A stretch of 64,000 nucleotides of DNA, taken from positions 248,001-312,000 of the forward strand of contig NZ_NISI01000007.1 in assembly GCF_002205845.1 (NCBI RefSeq). Direction: 5' to 3'. The translations under genes were made by a program, and so were the position numbers. Positions 20,184 through 28,992 of the stretch are shown one piece after another; position 1 is the first letter of the stretch, and every line of letters starts with the position of its first letter. The notes beneath the pieces were generated by a model, which made no database searches, had not been told where the DNA came from, and saw only the letters and a program-made list of their open reading frames with translations. This DNA is from Roseateles puraquae (lineage in GTDB: Bacteria > Pseudomonadota > Gammaproteobacteria > Burkholderiales > Burkholderiaceae_C).

Positions 20184-20685
20184 CGCCGCCGCGATCACCG
20201 AGCAGTTCGCCGACCCCGCCGTCTACGCCGGCACGCTGCAGATGCCCTACCCGAACGAGGAGCTGTGGGCGCAGCGCCTGGTGGGCCAGAACCCGCCGAC
20301 CGCAGGCTCCAGCGAGATCGTGCTGGCTGCCGTGCTCGACGACAAGCCCGTCGGCCTGGCCGGGCTGCACCCCGTGGGCGCGTCGGTGCGACGCCGGCAT
20401 GCGATGAGCCTGGGCATCACCGTGTCCCGCGCCCACCAGGGCCAAGGTGTGGGCAACGCGCTGATGGCTGCGCTGGTGGACTATGCCGACAACTGGGCGC
20501 AGGTCTTGCGCATCGAGCTGACGGTCTACCACGACAACCAGCGCGCCATCCGCCTGTATGAGCGGCACGGCTTCGTGCCGGAGGGCCGCCTCAAGGCCTA
20601 TGCGCTGCGCAACGGCGTGTTCGACGACGTTTTGATGATGGCGCGGCTGCATCCCCGCCAGCCCCTCGTGCCGACGACGGTATAA
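20149..20685 (+). CDS. GNAT-family N-acetyltransferase
   Basis: 178 residues covering a single GNAT domain: LGITVSRAHQGQGVGNALM is the acetyl-CoA-binding motif A (R/Q-x-x-G-x-G), followed by VYHDNQRAIRLYERHGFVPEG. It resembles YhhY- or PhnO-type amino-acid acetyltransferases. The start at 20149 follows an excellent AGGAGG site located inside the 3' end of the aminopeptidase gene. Confidence 0.9.
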   Translation: MSLIIRRARVSDAAAITEQFADPAVYAGTLQMPYPNEELWAQRLVGQNPPTAGSSEIVLAAVLDDKPVGLAGLHPVGASVRRRHAMSLGITVSRAHQGQGVGNALMAALVDYADNWAQVLRIELTVYHDNQRAIRLYERHGFVPEGRLKAYALRNGVFDDVLMMARLHPRQPLVPTTV

Positions 20686-20736
20686 GACGCCCATGAGCTG
20701 CGGACATGAACGCGGCCGACAGGGAGTTTCGACTTG

Positions 20737-23310
20737 ATGAAGCGTGAACTGAAGCCGGCCCGGCTGGCCGGTTGGGTTGCTGTGGTCTGCGCGCCACTAT
20801 GGCTCGTGGCTTGCGGTGGCGGCGGAGGCTCCGGCGCAGACGGCGGCAGTGCGCCGCCCATCCCCACCTTGAGCGCCGATGTCTATCCCCTGGCCACCGG
20901 TGATCGACGCAGCTGGCGGACGACGCAGGGTGGGATCAATGGTGCCATCCGGCACGAACGTGTCGGCGAGGCCGTTGGCGCGGCCTTGGTGGTGCGCAGC
21001 GGTGATTTCCGGGTCGAGCTGCCCGCCGATGAAGAGTACTTGCAGCGCAGTGCGACGGGCGTGTCCACGGTGCCCGGTCCGAACAGTGATGCGCTGACCC
21101 GTGCCGTGGGTCCGGTCGAGCTCTTGCGCTTTGGCATGGCGCAGGGGCAGTCGGTCGTGCTGCTGGACCGCACGTTCACTGTCGACGTCGACGGGGATGG
21201 CCGGGCTGACAGCCTCGACCTGCGCGTCGAGAGCCAGTTCACCGGCGTGGAGGCCGTGACCACGCAGCTGGCCGCCTTTGCCGATGCCTCTCGGGTGCGC
21301 ACGTCGGTGCGCACGACGATTCGGCTGGCCGGCGCGTCGGCGACGCGCACGATCAGCCAGACTCTGGACGACTGGTATGTGCCCGGCATCGGCCCGGTGC
21401 GGTCATCGTCCAGTACCAGCACGGATGGCGGTGCACCGGTCTTGGAAACCGAAGAGGTGGTGGTCTATGCCGTCGGCAACCGGCGCAGCGAGGCCGTGGC
21501 GCCGACCGTCGTGGCGGTCTCCCCGGCCAGCAACGCCACCAGCGCCGGCCAGACCGGTGGCAGTGTGGAATTGCGCCTGAGCTTCAGCGAGCCGGTGGAT
21601 CCACTCTCCCTGAAGGGCGCCGGCGGTGTGCAGTTGCTGCGCGACGGTCAGCTGGTGGCGCTGAAAGACCTGCTGCTCAGCGCTGACGCCAAGACCTTGA
21701 TCCTTCTCCCGACCACCTCCCCGCTGTCCGATGGCGCTTACGAGGTGCGCAACGGTGGGCAGGTGTCGGATTGGGCGGGCAACTTGGCGCCGACGCCGCT
21801 GAACAGCTTCCGCGTCGACACGCGCGGACCGCGCCTGCAGTCAAGCCAGCCTGCCGATGGCGCGACCGAGGCGGTACTGTCCGGCAGCCTGAGTTTCGAT
21901 TTCGACGAGGCCCTGGTGGCGCCTGCGGGTGTGGAGGTGCGCGTGTGGCTGCGGGAGGACAGCGTCGGCGACTTCCAGCCGCTGGCCGCCAGCTTGCAGG
22001 GCCGCCGCATCGTCGCGCCGCTGTCCGCACCGCTGAAGGCCAACACCGCCTATGTCGCCTCCGCGGGCGCGGGTCTGACCGATGCCAGCGGGAACCCGTT
22101 GGGCAGCGTCACGATCTACTTCCGCACCGACCCGGGCGCCTTCGCGAGGCCGCAGACATGGGCGCCGGGCCTGGTGCCCAATCTGGTGACGCTGGCCGAC
22201 CTGGACGGCGATGGCCGCAGCGACGTGGTCTTCGTGGCGCAGGTGCTCGGTGCGGGCCCGGTCCTGGGCGTGCGGCGCCAGCAGCCGGATGGCACCTACG
22301 CCGCCGCGACCGTGCGCCACATCATTTCCGACAGCTACTGCGGCCCGGTGGAGCGTCTGGCCGTGGGCGACATCGACGGCGATGGCCGGGCCGACGCGGT
22401 GGTGCGCGGCGGCTGCAGCACGCTGGGCATGACCCGGCTGCTGCACCAGAACCCGGATGGCAGCTTCACCGCCCAACCCCTGCCTGTGGATCTGATGGGC
22501 CCGCTGGCGGTGATGGACGGCGGCGTCATGGGCGTCACGACCGTGGGGCTGACTTATGTGAGCCGGGCCACCGATGGCAACTGGACGGTCACGGTGCCGG
22601 CGTCGGCCCTGACCTCCGACATTCGTGACTGGCGTTCTGCCGACCTGGACGGTGACGGGCGGCAGGACCTCGTCTGGGTGCAGGGCAGCAGCTCGGGCTT
22701 GGGTTACGAATTGGGCTGGCAGCTGCGCACGGCCTCGGGCTGGGGGGCGTTGCAGCGCCGCCCGCTGCCCCAGGGCTCACCCAATGCCCTGGCGACCGGC
22801 GACTTTGACGGCGATGGCCGCCCCGAGGTCGTCCTGGCCATCGACAACGGCGCGTCCGGCCCTGCCAGCAACGGTGAGATCTGGTTGATGAGATTCAACG
22901 GCGCTGGTGGCTTTGCCGACCCGCAGCGCCTGCCGGCCGCCTCGGGGGCCTCGGCCCTGCTCGTGGAGGACTTCAACGGTGACGGCCGTGCCGACATCGC
23001 CGTGTCGCACGACATCCTGAGCCGCACCGGCATCTACCTTCAGGCGGCCGGCGGCGGCCTGGAGGCGGAGCGGCTGTTCGAGTCGGGCTATGGCTACTTC
23101 GCGGGTCGCCGGTCGCTCGTCTGGGTGGACCTGACGGGAGATGGCTTGAAAGACCTCGTGCAAGCCGAGGTGCTGCTGCCGGGGCGCACCTTCGCTGGCA
23201 CCTGGCCGTTGGGCGCCGCGTCGCCGGCCGTGCAGGCGCGGTCCAGCAGCCGGGTGTTGCGCGCGGCGACGGGCGCCCTGAAGACCGCAGGCAGCAGCGT
23301 CCAGCGCTGA
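20737..23310 (+). CDS. Large FG-GAP/VCBS-repeat lipoprotein with Ig-like domains
   Basis: 857 residues. The lipobox is LVAC followed by a Gly-rich spacer. After about 220 residues of unknown fold come two SbsA-type Ig-like domains (about 250-470), then FG-GAP/VCBS repeats with calcium-loop motifs such as DLDGDGRSD, DIDGDGRAD, DLDGDGRQD, DFDGDGRPE, DFNGDGRAD and DLTGDGLKD, probably forming a beta-propeller on the cell surface. The role is unknown; adhesion or polymer binding is a guess. The ATG at 20737 is preferred over an adjacent TTG. Confidence 0.8.
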   Translation: MKRELKPARLAGWVAVVCAPLWLVACGGGGGSGADGGSAPPIPTLSADVYPLATGDRRSWRTTQGGINGAIRHERVGEAVGAALVVRSGDFRVELPADEEYLQRSATGVSTVPGPNSDALTRAVGPVELLRFGMAQGQSVVLLDRTFTVDVDGDGRADSLDLRVESQFTGVEAVTTQLAAFADASRVRTSVRTTIRLAGASATRTISQTLDDWYVPGIGPVRSSSSTSTDGGAPVLETEEVVVYAVGNRRSEAVAPTVVAVSPASNATSAGQTGGSVELRLSFSEPVDPLSLKGAGGVQLLRDGQLVALKDLLLSADAKTLILLPTTSPLSDGAYEVRNGGQVSDWAGNLAPTPLNSFRVDTRGPRLQSSQPADGATEAVLSGSLSFDFDEALVAPAGVEVRVWLREDSVGDFQPLAASLQGRRIVAPLSAPLKANTAYVASAGAGLTDASGNPLGSVTIYFRTDPGAFARPQTWAPGLVPNLVTLADLDGDGRSDVVFVAQVLGAGPVLGVRRQQPDGTYAAATVRHIISDSYCGPVERLAVGDIDGDGRADAVVRGGCSTLGMTRLLHQNPDGSFTAQPLPVDLMGPLAVMDGGVMGVTTVGLTYVSRATDGNWTVTVPASALTSDIRDWRSADLDGDGRQDLVWVQGSSSGLGYELGWQLRTASGWGALQRRPLPQGSPNALATGDFDGDGRPEVVLAIDNGASGPASNGEIWLMRFNGAGGFADPQRLPAASGASALLVEDFNGDGRADIAVSHDILSRTGIYLQAAGGGLEAERLFESGYGYFAGRRSLVWVDLTGDGLKDLVQAEVLLPGRTFAGTWPLGAASPAVQARSSSRVLRAATGALKTAGSSVQR

Positions 23311-23318
23311 CGACGCCT

Positions 23319-23765
23319 TCAGCCGGCTCGCCGCCGGCGCTCACGCCGCGTCGGTAGCCAGAGGACGGCTGCCGTGGTGAGGGACAGCAGCGTCCACAGA
23401 CCTGCGAAGACGTAGTGTGGCCAGCGCAGCTCACCAGCCGGCACGCGGCAACGGCTGGCGGTGTGCCGGCTGCACAGCAGGACGACCGGCTCGCCCAGCC
23501 GCGGCAGTTCGCTGGCGACGAGGGGCTCTTCGAGCCTGAAAGGTGTGCCGCCCGCGACGGGCTGGAAGGTCGGTCTGAATCTGGGCCGGCTGGTCTTGCG
23601 TTCGAGCGGACCCGCGTCGACCATGACGGCCTCGATCTCCTGCACATCGCCACGCAGGAAGTCGGCATCCTGCTGCCAGAGCCCCAGGTTCATGCCGGCT
23701 GCGACCAGCAGAAAGGGCAGCGGAAACAGGGCCTCGGCCCAGCGCAAGCGGGTGTGCAGCGCCAT
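23319..23765 (-). CDS. Small membrane protein with two helices, unknown
   Basis: 148 residues with helices near each end (about 12-30, FPLPFLLVAAGMNLGLW, and about 118-138, YVFAGLWTLLSLTTAAVLWL) and a roughly 85-residue extracytoplasmic middle. The layout resembles DUF3592-type proteins, but I cannot assign it. It is convergent with the FG-GAP lipoprotein. Confidence 0.6.
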   Translation of the reverse strand: MALHTRLRWAEALFPLPFLLVAAGMNLGLWQQDADFLRGDVQEIEAVMVDAGPLERKTSRPRFRPTFQPVAGGTPFRLEEPLVASELPRLGEPVVLLCSRHTASRCRVPAGELRWPHYVFAGLWTLLSLTTAAVLWLPTRRERRRRAG

Positions 23766-23785
23766 CCCGGGTCAGCACGCAGGCG

Positions 23786-24748
23786 TCACGGCAGCGCCTG
23801 ACCGCGCGCGGTCACGTAAAGGCGATACCACTCCTCCCGGCTCAGCGTGATGCGGGTGGCATCGGCGCAGGCGCGGATGCGGTCCGCGTTGCCGGTGCCG
23901 ATGACGGGCTGGATGCCGGCCGGGTGGCGCAGCAGCCAGGCCAGCAGCACGGCGTTGGGGGTGGTGCGGTGGGCTTCGGCGATCTCGTGCACGGCTTGGG
24001 CAGCGGGCGATGCCGCACGGTCGTTGAAGCGGCCCTGCGCCAGCGACCCCCAGGCCTGCAGCTGCACGCCGTGTTGCTGCGCGTACTCCAGCGTGCCGGC
24101 CCAGGCGGCCGCGCCGGGGCGCGACACGGCCTGCGGGTCGTTGAAGGTGGTGCCGGCGTCGAAGGCGTCGAGCTTGGCCAGGCTCAGCTCCAGTTGGTTC
24201 ACGACCAGCGGCTCGCCCAGGGCGGACTGCAGCCAGCGCATCTGGCCCGCGTGCATGTTGGACACGCCGAGGTGGCTGACCTTGCCCGCCGCCTTGAGCC
24301 GTGCGAAGGCATGCGCGATCTCGGCGGGCTCCATCAGCGCGTCGGGGCGGTGCAGCAGCAGGATGTCCAGCCGCTCCACGCCCAGGCGCTGCAGGCTGCC
24401 GTTGACGCTGGCCTCGATCCAGTCGGCACTCAGGTCGAAGCGGCCCACGTGGTGTTCATCGGCGAAGCGGATGCCGCATTTGCTCTGCAGCCGCAGGCGC
24501 TGGCGCAGCGAGGGGTTGCGGCGCAGCACCTCGCCGAAGACGGCCTCGGCCTTGCCGCGGCGGTAGATGTCGGCGTGGTCGAACAGGGTGATGCCGATGT
24601 CCAGCGCGGCGTCAATGGCGGCATGGGCCTGCGCAATGTCGCCCTCGGTGATGGGCCCGCCATTCCAGTCGCCGCCCAGGGCCATGCAGCCGTAGACGAG
24701 GGGGCTGGCGTCAATGAAATGGGTACGCAGGGGCAGGGCGGCAGGCAT
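23786..24748 (-). CDS. Aldo/keto reductase (YdhF-like)
   Basis: 320 residues of a complete TIM-barrel NADPH-dependent oxidoreductase. Catalytic residues are seen in order: D and Y in FDHADIYRRGKAE, K in QSKCGIRF, and H in LLLHRPD. The C-terminal cofactor segment is PVIGTGNADRIRACA. The ATG at 24748 is chosen; a TTG three codons upstream is possible. The substrate is unknown. Confidence 0.93.
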   Translation of the reverse strand: MPAALPLRTHFIDASPLVYGCMALGGDWNGGPITEGDIAQAHAAIDAALDIGITLFDHADIYRRGKAEAVFGEVLRRNPSLRQRLRLQSKCGIRFADEHHVGRFDLSADWIEASVNGSLQRLGVERLDILLLHRPDALMEPAEIAHAFARLKAAGKVSHLGVSNMHAGQMRWLQSALGEPLVVNQLELSLAKLDAFDAGTTFNDPQAVSRPGAAAWAGTLEYAQQHGVQLQAWGSLAQGRFNDRAASPAAQAVHEIAEAHRTTPNAVLLAWLLRHPAGIQPVIGTGNADRIRACADATRITLSREEWYRLYVTARGQALP

Positions 24749-24760
24749 GGTGGGCAAGGG

Positions 24761-25522
24761 TCAGGCGATGGAGGTGGGGCCGGAGTCAGGCGCGAAACCG
24801 CGCGAGCCCCGGTGTTGAAAAACGGCAGCGAAGACGGCCGAGGCCAGCGCGGCCAGGCCGCCCATGCGGGACAGCAGGCGCTGGCGCTGTTGCCGCATCA
24901 GCATGGCTTTGCGGGCCGGTTCGTGGCGCAGTTCCAGCCGGCGGGCAATGTCCTGCTGGCGGGTGTCGAGGATGTGCGCAAGCGCGCTGCCGTCGGCCAG
25001 TTGACGGGCCAGTTCGCGCACCGGGCCGAGCTCGCGTTGCTGCACGCGCAGGCCCGGCGCCTTCAGTGGGCTGCCCAGCAGGCGGGCGCGCAGGAAGAGG
25101 GCCTTGGCCGCCAGGCGGTCGGGCTGGCAACCCCAACCGGCGTCCAGGCAGCTGGCGAGATTGAAGGTGGCATCGGCGTGCCCGCGGGCGGCCGCGGCCT
25201 GGTACAGCGCCACGCCGCGCGCGGCATCGGGCTCGCCGCCCCAGCCCGACACGAGGGCGCGGCCGAGGTGGAACTGCGCCAGCAGGCTGCCCTGCGCCGC
25301 CGCAACTTCCAGCTCGGCGCGGGCCTGCGTGACGTCGCGCGGCAGGCCCAGGCCTTCGAGCCGGCAAAAGGCGAGCAGCGCCCGGCCCTCGTTGTCGCCG
25401 GCGTCGGCGGCCTGCATGAACCAGTACACGGCCTGCTCATGGTCGGGCTCCCGCGCATTGAAGTGCAGCAGGCCTTCGCTCAGAGGGTCGAGGCGTTGGG
25501 GTTCGAGGTCATCGGGGCGCAT
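24761..25522 (-). CDS. Sel1/TPR-repeat protein with C-terminal membrane helix
   Basis: 253 residues. Sel1-like repeats cover about 20-140 (AVYWFMQAADAGDNEGRALLA, ARAELEVAAAQGSLLAQFHLG and GVALYQAAAARGHADATFNLA), then a charged helical part and one hydrophobic helix near the C-terminus (GGLAALASAVFAAVF). Probably a protein-interaction scaffold. The ATG at 25522 follows a GGGAGGAACC ribosome site. Its stop lies 12 bp upstream of the aldo/keto reductase start. Confidence 0.75.
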   Translation of the reverse strand: MRPDDLEPQRLDPLSEGLLHFNAREPDHEQAVYWFMQAADAGDNEGRALLAFCRLEGLGLPRDVTQARAELEVAAAQGSLLAQFHLGRALVSGWGGEPDAARGVALYQAAAARGHADATFNLASCLDAGWGCQPDRLAAKALFLRARLLGSPLKAPGLRVQQRELGPVRELARQLADGSALAHILDTRQQDIARRLELRHEPARKAMLMRQQRQRLLSRMGGLAALASAVFAAVFQHRGSRGFAPDSGPTSIA

Positions 25523-25648
25523 GGTTCCTCCCGCACTCGGGCGCGTGGCCCGGCGTTTGGCGGCGAAGTATGCGTGCAATTGGCGCCGGGCCGGCACAGG
25601 GTTGGCGCGGGCGTTAGAGTGCGCTCCACGTCACAAGGAGGGCCGCCG

Positions 25649-25978
25649 ATGGCCGAGATCCGCATTCACCGAGAGCACGCCCTGGGCCTGAAGAAGGCCC
25701 GCGAGATCGCCTGGCAATGGGCCGAGCAGGTCGAAGAGAAGTTCGACATGGATTGCACCGTCGTCGAGGGCGACGACGAAGACACTGTCGAGTTCACGCG
25801 CTCCGGCGTGAAGGGCGTGCTGACGGTGGCCGCTGACCACTTCGAGCTGGTGGCCCAGCTCGGCTTTCTGCTCGGCGCCTTCAAGGCCACCATCGAGACC
25901 GAGATCCAGAAGGAGCTCGACACCCTGCTGGCCGACAGCGGCAAGAAGAAGGCGCCTGCCAAGAAGAAGGCAGGCTGA
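25649..25978 (+). CDS. Polyhydroxyalkanoic acid system family protein (PF09650-like)
   Basis: 109 residues (MAEIRIHREHALGLKKAREI...). The N-terminal pattern and length match the PHA granule-region family, and the tail is Lys/Ala-rich (KKKAPAKKKAG) like other PHA granule-associated proteins. It has its own AAGGAGGG ribosome site. It sits next to acyl-CoA-binding and wax ester/TAG synthase genes, giving a small storage-lipid neighbourhood. Confidence 0.82.
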   Translation: MAEIRIHREHALGLKKAREIAWQWAEQVEEKFDMDCTVVEGDDEDTVEFTRSGVKGVLTVAADHFELVAQLGFLLGAFKATIETEIQKELDTLLADSGKKKAPAKKKAG

Positions 25979-26171
25979 CCCGCACGTAGGTCTCGCGCCC
26001 GGTCTGGCGCCGAGGACGGGCGGCACCTCGCATCGTCGGCCGAGCGCCGGGCCGCTCCCAAGCCGGCCGGCGGGCGATGTGCTTGGCGGCCACGCCGTCA
26101 AGCATCGCCGTCCCCTCGGGGGACCGACTGGGCTGGCCGCGTTCAGCAGGCCAGCCCGGGCGAGGGGCGTC

Positions 26172-26423
26172 TTACTTCAGCGATTCGATGAGGTCGATGT
26201 ACTGCTGCATCGCCTCGTCCTGCGACGTGCCCTTGAGCTCGTTCCAGGCGTCCCACTTGGCACGGCCGACCATGTCGGTGAAGCCGGGGCGCTTGCCGTC
26301 CACGTCGCCGCTGCTGCCCTGCTTGTACAGGGCGTAGATCTTCAGCAGCGTCATGTTGTCCGGCCGCTCGGGCAGGTTCTTGGAGTCGGCGACGGCGGCT
26401 TCGAATTGGTCTTTCAGGCTCAC
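26172..26423 (-). CDS. Acyl-CoA-binding protein
   Basis: 83 residues, the normal ACBP length, with the ligand-binding signature LLKIYALYKQ...GD and the KWDAWNELKG motif. It binds and buffers long-chain acyl-CoA in the cytoplasm. The GTG at 26423 (SLKDQFEAAV next) is chosen because it follows a GGAGA site at the right distance and gives the family N-terminus; the earlier ATG at 26459 lacks this. Divergent from the wax ester synthase gene, which uses acyl-CoA. Confidence 0.92.
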   Translation of the reverse strand: MSLKDQFEAAVADSKNLPERPDNMTLLKIYALYKQGSSGDVDGKRPGFTDMVGRAKWDAWNELKGTSQDEAMQQYIDLIESLK

Positions 26424-26521
26424 GGGGTTCTCCAGGCTGATCGGGGGCGCGAATCTCATGACAATCGCACCACGGGCCGCATGAGTTTAGGCCCGCCCAA
26501 CAACGATTCGGAGGAGACGCC

Positions 26522-27961
26522 GTGGCCCCGTTGAGCGAACGCATGTCCAAGGTGGACACGGCCTGGCTGCGCATGGACACCGAGGCCAACCTGATGATGA
26601 TCGTCGGGGTGTGGTCCATCCGCCCGGGCATCACGCTGGCGGCGCTGCGCGAGCGCGTGGCCGAGCGGCTGCTGCAATACCCGCGCTTTCGCCAGAAGGT
26701 GGTGGAGGACGCGCTCACCGGCGCGCAGTGGGTGGTCGACAAGGACTTCGACATCGCCCGCCATGTGGTGGCGGAGGTGCCGCTGCCGCTGCGCGGGCAA
26801 AGCCGCGACGAGGTGCTGCGCGAACGCGTGGGCGAGCTGTGCTCGCAGCCGCTGGACCCGGCGCATCCGCTGTGGCAGTTCCAGCTCATCGAGGACATGG
26901 GCGACGGCAGCAGTGCACTCATCGCCCGCATCCACCACTGCATTGCCGACGGCATCGCGCTGATCGCGGTGATGCTGTCCATCACCGACGGCGGCAAGGC
27001 GCCGCCGCAGCGCAAGGTGCGCGAGCCCGAGCCGCACCACGAGACCGACTGGCTGCTCGACGCCTTCCTGCGCCCGATGACCAACATGACCGTCAAGGCC
27101 ATCGGCATGACAGGCAAGGGCATGGCCAAGGGCGTGGACCTCGCCTTGCACGGCACGACCCCGATGGACTCGTCACTGGAGATGGCCCGCATGGGCTACC
27201 AGGCGGTGTCCGATGTGGCGGCGTTTGCGCTGATGCCCGACGACTCGCACACCCGGCTCAAGGGCAAGCCCGGCGCGCGCAAGACCGTCGCCTGGGATGA
27301 CCGCCTGGCGCTGGACGAGGTCAAGGCCGTGGGCAAGGCGCTGGGCGCTTCCATCAACGATGTGCTGCTGGCCTGCGCGGCCGGTGCCATCGGCCAGTAC
27401 CTGTCCGACCGCGGCGAAGACCCGGCCGGCAAAGAGATCCGGGCCATGGTGCCGGTCAATCTGAGGCCGCTGGAGCAGGCCTGGCAACTCGGCAACCGCT
27501 TTGGCCTCGTGCCGCTGGTGCTGCCCATCGGCATCGCCAACCCGGTGGAGCGGCTGTTCGCGGTGCGTGCGCGCATGAACGAGCTCAAGGGCAGCTTCCA
27601 GCCGGTCATGGCCTTCGGGCTGCTGTCGGTGGCCGGGCTGCTGATCAAGCCGGTGCAGCACGCGATGCTGAACGTCTTCGCCAAGAAGGCCACGGCCGTG
27701 ATGACCAATGTGCCGGGGCCGGCCGAGGCGCTGAAGTTCTGCGGCTCGACGGTGGAGAAGGTGATGTTCTGGGTGCCGCAGTCGGGCGACATCGGCGTGG
27801 GCGTCAGCATCCTGACCTACGCCGGCCGCGTGCAGTTCGGCCTCATCACCGACACCGGCCTGTGCCCCGACCCCGAGGCCATCGTGGCCAACTTCGCGCC
27901 GGAGTTCGAAAAGCTGTTGCTGCTGTCGCTGATGCTGCCCTGGGGGCAGGACGGGGCTTGA
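26522..27961 (+). CDS. Wax ester synthase / diacylglycerol acyltransferase (WS/DGAT)
   Basis: 479 residues, full length. The acyl-transfer motif HHxxxDG is present as H138-H139-C-I-A-D143-G144. Other family marks are the PLDPAHPLWQ segment, the NDVLLACAAGAIGQYL segment, and VPGPAEALKFCG near the end. It forms wax esters or triacylglycerol from acyl-CoA. The GTG start at 26522 follows GGAGGAG; the ATG at 26543 is a weaker alternative. Confidence 0.95.
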   Translation: MAPLSERMSKVDTAWLRMDTEANLMMIVGVWSIRPGITLAALRERVAERLLQYPRFRQKVVEDALTGAQWVVDKDFDIARHVVAEVPLPLRGQSRDEVLRERVGELCSQPLDPAHPLWQFQLIEDMGDGSSALIARIHHCIADGIALIAVMLSITDGGKAPPQRKVREPEPHHETDWLLDAFLRPMTNMTVKAIGMTGKGMAKGVDLALHGTTPMDSSLEMARMGYQAVSDVAAFALMPDDSHTRLKGKPGARKTVAWDDRLALDEVKAVGKALGASINDVLLACAAGAIGQYLSDRGEDPAGKEIRAMVPVNLRPLEQAWQLGNRFGLVPLVLPIGIANPVERLFAVRARMNELKGSFQPVMAFGLLSVAGLLIKPVQHAMLNVFAKKATAVMTNVPGPAEALKFCGSTVEKVMFWVPQSGDIGVGVSILTYAGRVQFGLITDTGLCPDPEAIVANFAPEFEKLLLLSLMLPWGQDGA

Positions 27962-28194
27962 GCCCGAAGTGGGTGGGGAACGGGTGGGCGGCTGCGGTAG
28001 CAAAGGGTTGGACGGGGGCGCTTGAATTGGCTGCTTTAGGCTGATCTCGGTCGTTCTCGGTTAGGGATTCAGCAGCAGCTATCGCCAGGAACGGTCATTC
28101 AAGCTGTCGCACGCTGGCCGGGAGCTACCGCTCTGGAACCGGGCGATCGGTCCGGCGTATGCGCGCGCGAAACCAGTGACGGCTTTGCAGATGA
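27962..28194. other. Intergenic stretch, nothing recognised
   Basis: About 230 bp after the WS/DGAT stop with no plausible frame. The text is degenerate and flows into a decayed regulator remnant, so it is probably eroded former coding DNA. Confidence 0.5.
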
Positions 28195-28452
28195 GTGACC
28201 ATCACCACCCTCGGCGAGCAGGGCGCGCCTGCAAAGCGCGCCGCCCAATTCCGGCAGTATCGGGACGCGCTGGCAGCATAGGCCGTGCAGTTCTCGCATT
28301 TGATCGACAAGCTGGATGGGCAACGAAGCCGCAAAGTGCCGGATCCGTCGGCGGGCCATCGGCGGCTCGCATTGCGGCATGACATTCTGCGCATGGAGGC
28401 TGCAGTGCAGTGGCTCGACGAAGTAGCGTCGGTCCCTGAGGTGCACCGCTGA
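28195..28452 (+). pseudogene. Decayed PadR-like transcription regulator remnant
   Basis: One reading frame gives VTITTLGEQGAPAKRAAQFR, then an in-frame TAG at 28276, then a readable continuation ending AVQWLDEVASVPEVHR and a stop. The first part resembles the winged-helix strand of PadR proteins (x-ITxxG) and the last part the PadR C-terminal helix (...LALRHDILRMEAAVQWLDEV). The recognition-helix region expected upstream is missing. So it is a truncated, nonsense-bearing fragment. The family call rests on these two short motifs. Confidence 0.5.
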
Positions 28453-28507
28453 AGTGACTGTCGTCGGCAGAACGAGCGGCGGAACGGCCAAGGCCAAACA
28501 CCCCGGC

Positions 28508-28536
28508 TTGACAGGTGGATATTATGTGCTTACATT
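28508..28536 (+). promoter_or_regulatory. Sigma-70 promoter of the Rrf2 regulator gene
   Basis: TTGACA (28508-28513) and TACATT (28531-28536) are separated by exactly 17 bp. The expected transcription start is near 28543, only a few bases before the ATG at 28546, so the mRNA would be leaderless or nearly so. Confidence 0.75.
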
Positions 28537-28547
28537 GAGCACATTAT
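28521..28547. promoter_or_regulatory. Inverted-repeat operator over the rrf2 promoter and start
   Basis: ATTATGTGCT and AGCACATTAT are inverted arms (one mismatch) around TACATTG. The site covers the -10 box and the start codon of the Rrf2 gene, the expected position for autorepression. Confidence 0.7.
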
Positions 28548-28971
28548 GAGTTCCACCAACAGCCGCTTCCGCACCGCGATGCATGCACTCGCCGTCATCG
28601 CCTACGTCGAAGGCCAACAGGCCACGTCTGACCAGATCGCCGCCAGCGTGGCGACCGACGCCTCAGTCGTCCGCCGCTTGCTCTCGGCTCTGCGCGAATC
28701 CGGCCTGGTGCAGACCGTTGGGGGCCGTTTCGGCGGCTATGCACTGGGCCGCTCCTCCGCGCGGATCAGCTTGCTGGACGTGTATCGAGCCGTGGGACCG
28801 GACACCCTGTTTCCAATGCCCGACCGCAAGCCCAACGCCGACTGCCCTGTTGGCGCACGCATCCACGGTGTCCTCGACGATCCGCTCGACGCCGCCCACG
28901 CGGCGCTCGAGCAACGGCTGGCTGCCACCAGCCTGGCCGATGTCATGCAACGCATCCTGGGGGCAGGCTGA
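28546..28971 (+). CDS. Rrf2-family transcriptional regulator
   Basis: 141 residues. The N-terminus SRFRTAMHALAVIAYVEG plus the winged helix (TSDQIAASVATDASVVRRLL, GGRFGGYAL) is standard for Rrf2 proteins. There is a single cysteine, C100 in NADCPVG, rather than the three-cysteine iron-sulphur set of NsrR/IscR, so a thiol-redox sensor like YwnA/HypR is more likely. The start at 28546 has no ribosome site but matches the family N-terminus. An operator sits on its own promoter and a related one precedes the peroxidase gene downstream. Confidence 0.9.
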   Translation: MSSTNSRFRTAMHALAVIAYVEGQQATSDQIAASVATDASVVRRLLSALRESGLVQTVGGRFGGYALGRSSARISLLDVYRAVGPDTLFPMPDRKPNADCPVGARIHGVLDDPLDAAHAALEQRLAATSLADVMQRILGAG

Positions 28972-28992
28972 GCCCCTTTTTTTTGACCTTAA

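Noticed and set aside
25979-26171. GC-rich hairpins (GGGCTGGCC...GGCCAGCCC at 26130-26157) as a terminator
   Set aside because: No T-run on either strand; possibly a bidirectional end of the convergent genes but not supported enough to list.
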